Below are positions 61,022 to 64,000 of a stretch of DNA of 64,000 bases, one piece after another. A program made the translations under genes and the position numbers. The stretch spans positions 1,373,425 through 1,437,424 of the forward strand of contig JAJVDF010000278.1 of the NCBI GenBank assembly GCA_022410635.1, in the 5' to 3' direction. Positions within the stretch are counted from its first letter, which is position 1, and every line of letters begins with the position of its first letter. The notes beneath the pieces are model-generated. The model did not search any database and was not told where the DNA came from. It saw nothing but the letters and a program-made list of their open reading frames with translations. Source of the DNA: Tretioscincus oriximinensis (Eukaryota > Chordata > Lepidosauria > Squamata > Gymnophthalmidae).

Positions 61022-61185
61022 ACACTTAAGAACATAAGAAGAGCCATACTGGATCAGGCCACAGCCCATCTAGTCCAGCATTCTGTCTCACACAGAGGCC
61101 CACCAGATATACCTGGGCAGTCCGAACAGAGGAAAGCAAAATATGCACCTGTTCATGACTCCCTGCAAATGGTATTTCACTAAAG
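61022..61185 (-). mobile_element. CR1 3' end
   Basis: 'aagaacataagaagagccat' to 'gactccctgcaaatggtatttca' matches 22546 and 40878. Only about 160 bp of the 3' UTR. Confidence 0.88.
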
Positions 61186-61904
61186 CATTTTGCTATTGAA
61201 TAGAAGTCCTGTGATATTTATCCTAAATATATGCCATCTTAATCCAGATTTTAGGGCTGCGAATTAATTTCATAATCCCAGGAAAAGATGGTTATCCTTT
61301 ACATCTTATATAATTTGCTTCGCATCAAACCTGAATAATGCAAAAGTTCATTTTTCCTTGCTAAGAATTTGGGTCACTTTTATTTGGAGTCCTTTTTTAT
61401 TCTACATTTGACCAGTGTGGAATGTTTGGTCAGCCAGCAATTCCTGCTTCTATGATACTACATTTCATTTCTCTTGTTAGTCAGTTTTATGTTTTCCCAT
61501 TCTCTGTAGTCAGCACTTCATGGTCGTGGAGGATAGGAAATATCATTTGGACCATGTGAAAGGGAGGGCATTTAAAAAAAATTGTTATGTATTTCTGCGA
61601 ACTCTTTTTTCCTTGCAAAAAAGTTGGAGCATTCATCAGTAAACAATCAACAGACACCTAATGAAGAAGTTATCTGGAGTTTTCAGTTGCTTTCATAGCT
61701 CATTTACATTGTAATAATGCTATATAATTGGAAATAGAAAGGACTGCTAAATGTATTACAGATAGCCTGCTTTGTGAAAAGTTGTTGTCTTGACTGAGTA
61801 CTCATTTTCAGACATTCAAGTCTGCAAATATGAATATGTATGCTGGTTTAAGCTATGTGGGGGAGGGAATGTAATGTAATATTATTGTTCTTTTATTCGT
61901 GCAG

Positions 61905-62149
61905 GAAGATGCAGGATGAAGTAGAAATTGACAGAGATGTCTTTGCTTGCACTGGACCAGACTATAGCAGTTCAGCAGCTGGTCTGAAGCAAGCAAGAAT
62001 GCCTCTCCCAATTCCTGTTCTATCCACCCTCTTTTTCATTGGAGGACTCAGGGGTCTGTGCCTGCCCCCGCAGGAGGAAGCAATTGTTATAGGAAATGAC
62101 AATTATATGTCCCTGGCCTGGAAGTATCAAAAAAGTAACTGCAATCTAG
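61905..62149 (+). other. Candidate exon of an unidentified transcript
   Basis: A good acceptor (TTTTATTCGTGCAG, ending 61904) and a donor (CTAG followed by GTAGGAAGTG at 62150) enclose 245 bases with one frame open throughout (MQDEVEIDRDVFACTGPDYS and on). No domain is recognised. PXYLP1 lies near ZBTB38 in mammals and has 5' noncoding exons, so this could belong to it, but the link is inference. Confidence 0.3.
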
Positions 62150-62164
62150 GTAGGAAGTGAAATA

Positions 62165-62290
62165 ATAACTTTGTTCACGATCACATCTTGACCATGGACG
62201 AGACTAGGGTTTTGTCCAGAAAAACAGTAACACACAATTAAGATAATTCTTCAGGACTCAGGAAGATTTAAAAGTAAAGGTCTGATCAAT
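62165..62290. mobile_element. Possible 'CTGAAGAA' MITE remnant
   Basis: 'ttcttcaggactcaggaaga' and 'tttaaaagtaaaggtctgatc' match one arm and end of the family. Confidence 0.35.
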
Positions 62291-62930
62291 GCCTTTCATT
62301 CCGTTTCTTTCATTTCCCCTTTTAATATTTCATTCCACCGACTCTAACGTTGGTGGGATTGGNGACAGGTTCTTGAGACTTTAAAGTCTTCCTTAATGCA
62401 TCCCTAATATGCTTTTTTACAGACATATGTCTATCTTTGATAACATACTACCTGCACTGCATGTATACCCAGAGAGCTTTTTGTAGGAATACAAGCGAAT
62501 TCCAGCAGCCATAACATTTTTCATTTTGTTTCATTTATAAAATGCTATCAGTGTACAGAAACTCTTCCCCTCTAGAACTCTGCCCTTCACCTAACCTTAG
62601 GATTGAGTGAAATGCTGTATAAATACTCCAAAGTCAAATGCTTTTTTTCTGGTAGTGTCTGTACATTATTTCATATATAGCTACATTTGGGCTGCATTAA
62701 GTATTTACTGATGTACATTTATCCTTATTTTATCTGGCTGTTGTTTGAATGAAAAGTTATGAATCAAAGAAATACTACTTATATCTGAACTGAAAAATGT
62801 CTCTGTTTTGACTTGCACTTTAGCTGCTTTGGTTTGAGGCTGTTGCAGTCAAAAGAGTTGGTATACCTTTAGTAAGACATTTCAATAACATGTTATGGCA
62901 TTTCTTAAAGTGACATGTATGGTAATAATT

Positions 62931-64000
62931 CTAGAACTACAAAAACAAAAACACTCTGTCTCCCTCTGTCAGGAATCAACCTCAAAGTGTAACCTAAGTA
63001 TACAAGAGTCTATTGTAGACAAAAATATCCATATAATACATGAACAAAGTAATTNCACCCAAGCCCGTGTATGGGCATACAAAGAGGCAGGCAAGACAAT
63101 GAAGCAACACTCAAAGTGATGACAGCTGAGGTCAGATAAATACAGAAACAGAGGAGTCTTCACGTCAAGATACAGTGTCCATAAAGTAAAGTCTCTTGGT
63201 AAAGTAGTATCCTCTAATCTTCTGAAGTTCAAAACTTGTAAGTCTTATACTGACCTTGAATCAAAACATCAAGATAATGGCTTCTCATGTAACTGCAGAT
63301 CACATAGCTGAAACGCGCTTTGTGCGTAAATTGAGGTTTTTGGTTATTTTTTTAACAGCTCATGTGAAATGTACGACTGGAACATAAATGATGATGCACA
63401 TCTGAAGAAGTAGACGTGTCTATGAAAGCTTATGCCACCCACTTTTCNCCTCCTTATGCCACCACTAGTCTCTAAGTGCTACTAGCCCCTTTACTATACT
63501 TTCTACTGGACTAACATGGCTATTTCTGTAAAATAAATGATGATGGATTGCCATCTTGTTCTCAGTTCTGGCNTTGCTGATCTGATGCTTGAATCAGATC
63601 AGCAACGCCAGAACTGAGAATGAGATGGCAAGCCATCATCATTTATGTTCCAGTTGTATATTTCACATGAGCTGTTGAAAAAAGAAAATAACCGAAAACA
63701 ACAATTTATGCACGAAGAACGTTTCAGCTATGTGATCTGGAGTTACATGAGAAGCCACTATCTTTACAACATGGAGACTCCTCTGTTTTTGTATTTATCT
63801 GACCTCAGCTACTCATCACTCTTGAGTGTTGCTTCATTATCTTGCCTGCCTCTTTGTATGCCCATCCACGGGCACGGGTGCAATTATTCTTTGTTCATGG
63901 ATATTTTTGTCTACTTTAGACTCTTGTATACTTAGGTTACTCTTTGAGTTGATTCCTGATAGAGGGAGATGTGGTGTGCTTTTGTTTTGGTAACAATTCT
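62931..64000. repeat. Palindrome (inverted repeat) of about 1 kb reaching the window end
   Basis: Left arm 62931-63586 and right arm 63596-64000 are complementary through many blocks, for example 'taacctaagtatacaagagtc', 'cttctcatgtaactgcagatc' and 'cagttctggc' with its complement. The centre is a 45-base near-perfect stem around 63590. The left arm is longer because it carries two extra segments. It is probably a large fold-back DNA element; the right end may lie beyond the window. Confidence 0.9.
63397..63532 (+). mobile_element. SINE-like insertion in the palindrome, 13-bp target duplication
   Basis: ATAAATGATGATG lies at 63384-63396 and 63533-63545, but only once (as complement) in the other arm. 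The 136-bp insert has 'catctgaagaagtagac', 'tatgaaagcttatgcc' and 'ggactaacatggctatttct', a widespread sauropsid repeat tail. Confidence 0.9.

Noticed and set aside
1..64000. CRISPR array, operon or prokaryotic system
   Set aside because: No regularly spaced repeats, ribosome binding sites or packed genes; splice sites and LINEs show vertebrate nuclear DNA.

Overview
The window is nuclear DNA of a sauropsid, most likely a squamate and possibly a gecko. Three things point there. The single-copy genes are vertebrate genes with introns. The repeats are dominated by CR1 LINEs and L2-like LINEs, with tRNA-derived SINEs and many short hAT and Tc1/mariner-type elements of the kinds common in lizards. 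A receptor resembling the odorant receptor 131-2 group, better known from fish and amphibians, is also present. Isolated N bases look like unresolved or polymorphic sites.

Layout. From 1 to about 7.3 kb is the 5' part of SLC16A14 (monocarboxylate transporter 14) on the minus strand. The ATG exon lies at 2258-2537 and a 144-base second coding exon at 1133-1276. The rest of the gene lies beyond the left edge. A strong CpG island at 6.19-7.25 kb is its likely promoter and is bracketed by two copies of one fold-back element. From 7.5 to 25 kb is repeat-rich sequence: three large CR1 pieces, L2-like LINE tails, a solo LTR with target duplication, and several palindromic MITEs. At 25.3-26.2 kb is an intact one-exon class A GPCR. 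At 27.0-27.3 kb is a promoter-like stretch with a textbook CTCF motif. From 28 to 55 kb there is no recognised coding exon; this is probably 5' intron of ZBTB38 and it holds further hAT, Tigger and LTR insertions. At 55.6-59.2 kb is the complete single-exon coding region of ZBTB38 (CIBZ), a BTB/C2H2 methyl-CpG-binding repressor. Downstream are its 3' UTR, a candidate exon of another transcription unit (61.9-62.15 kb), and a palindrome of about 1 kb that runs to the window end.

The genes do not form a pathway. SLC16A14 is a plasma-membrane transporter, the receptor is probably chemosensory, and ZBTB38 is a nuclear repressor. The chief interest is the neighbourhood itself (human SLC16A14 and ZBTB38 are on different chromosomes, 2q and 3q) and a very readable record of transposon insertions. 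Many of these can be proved within the window by target duplications, paired copies, or empty sites.
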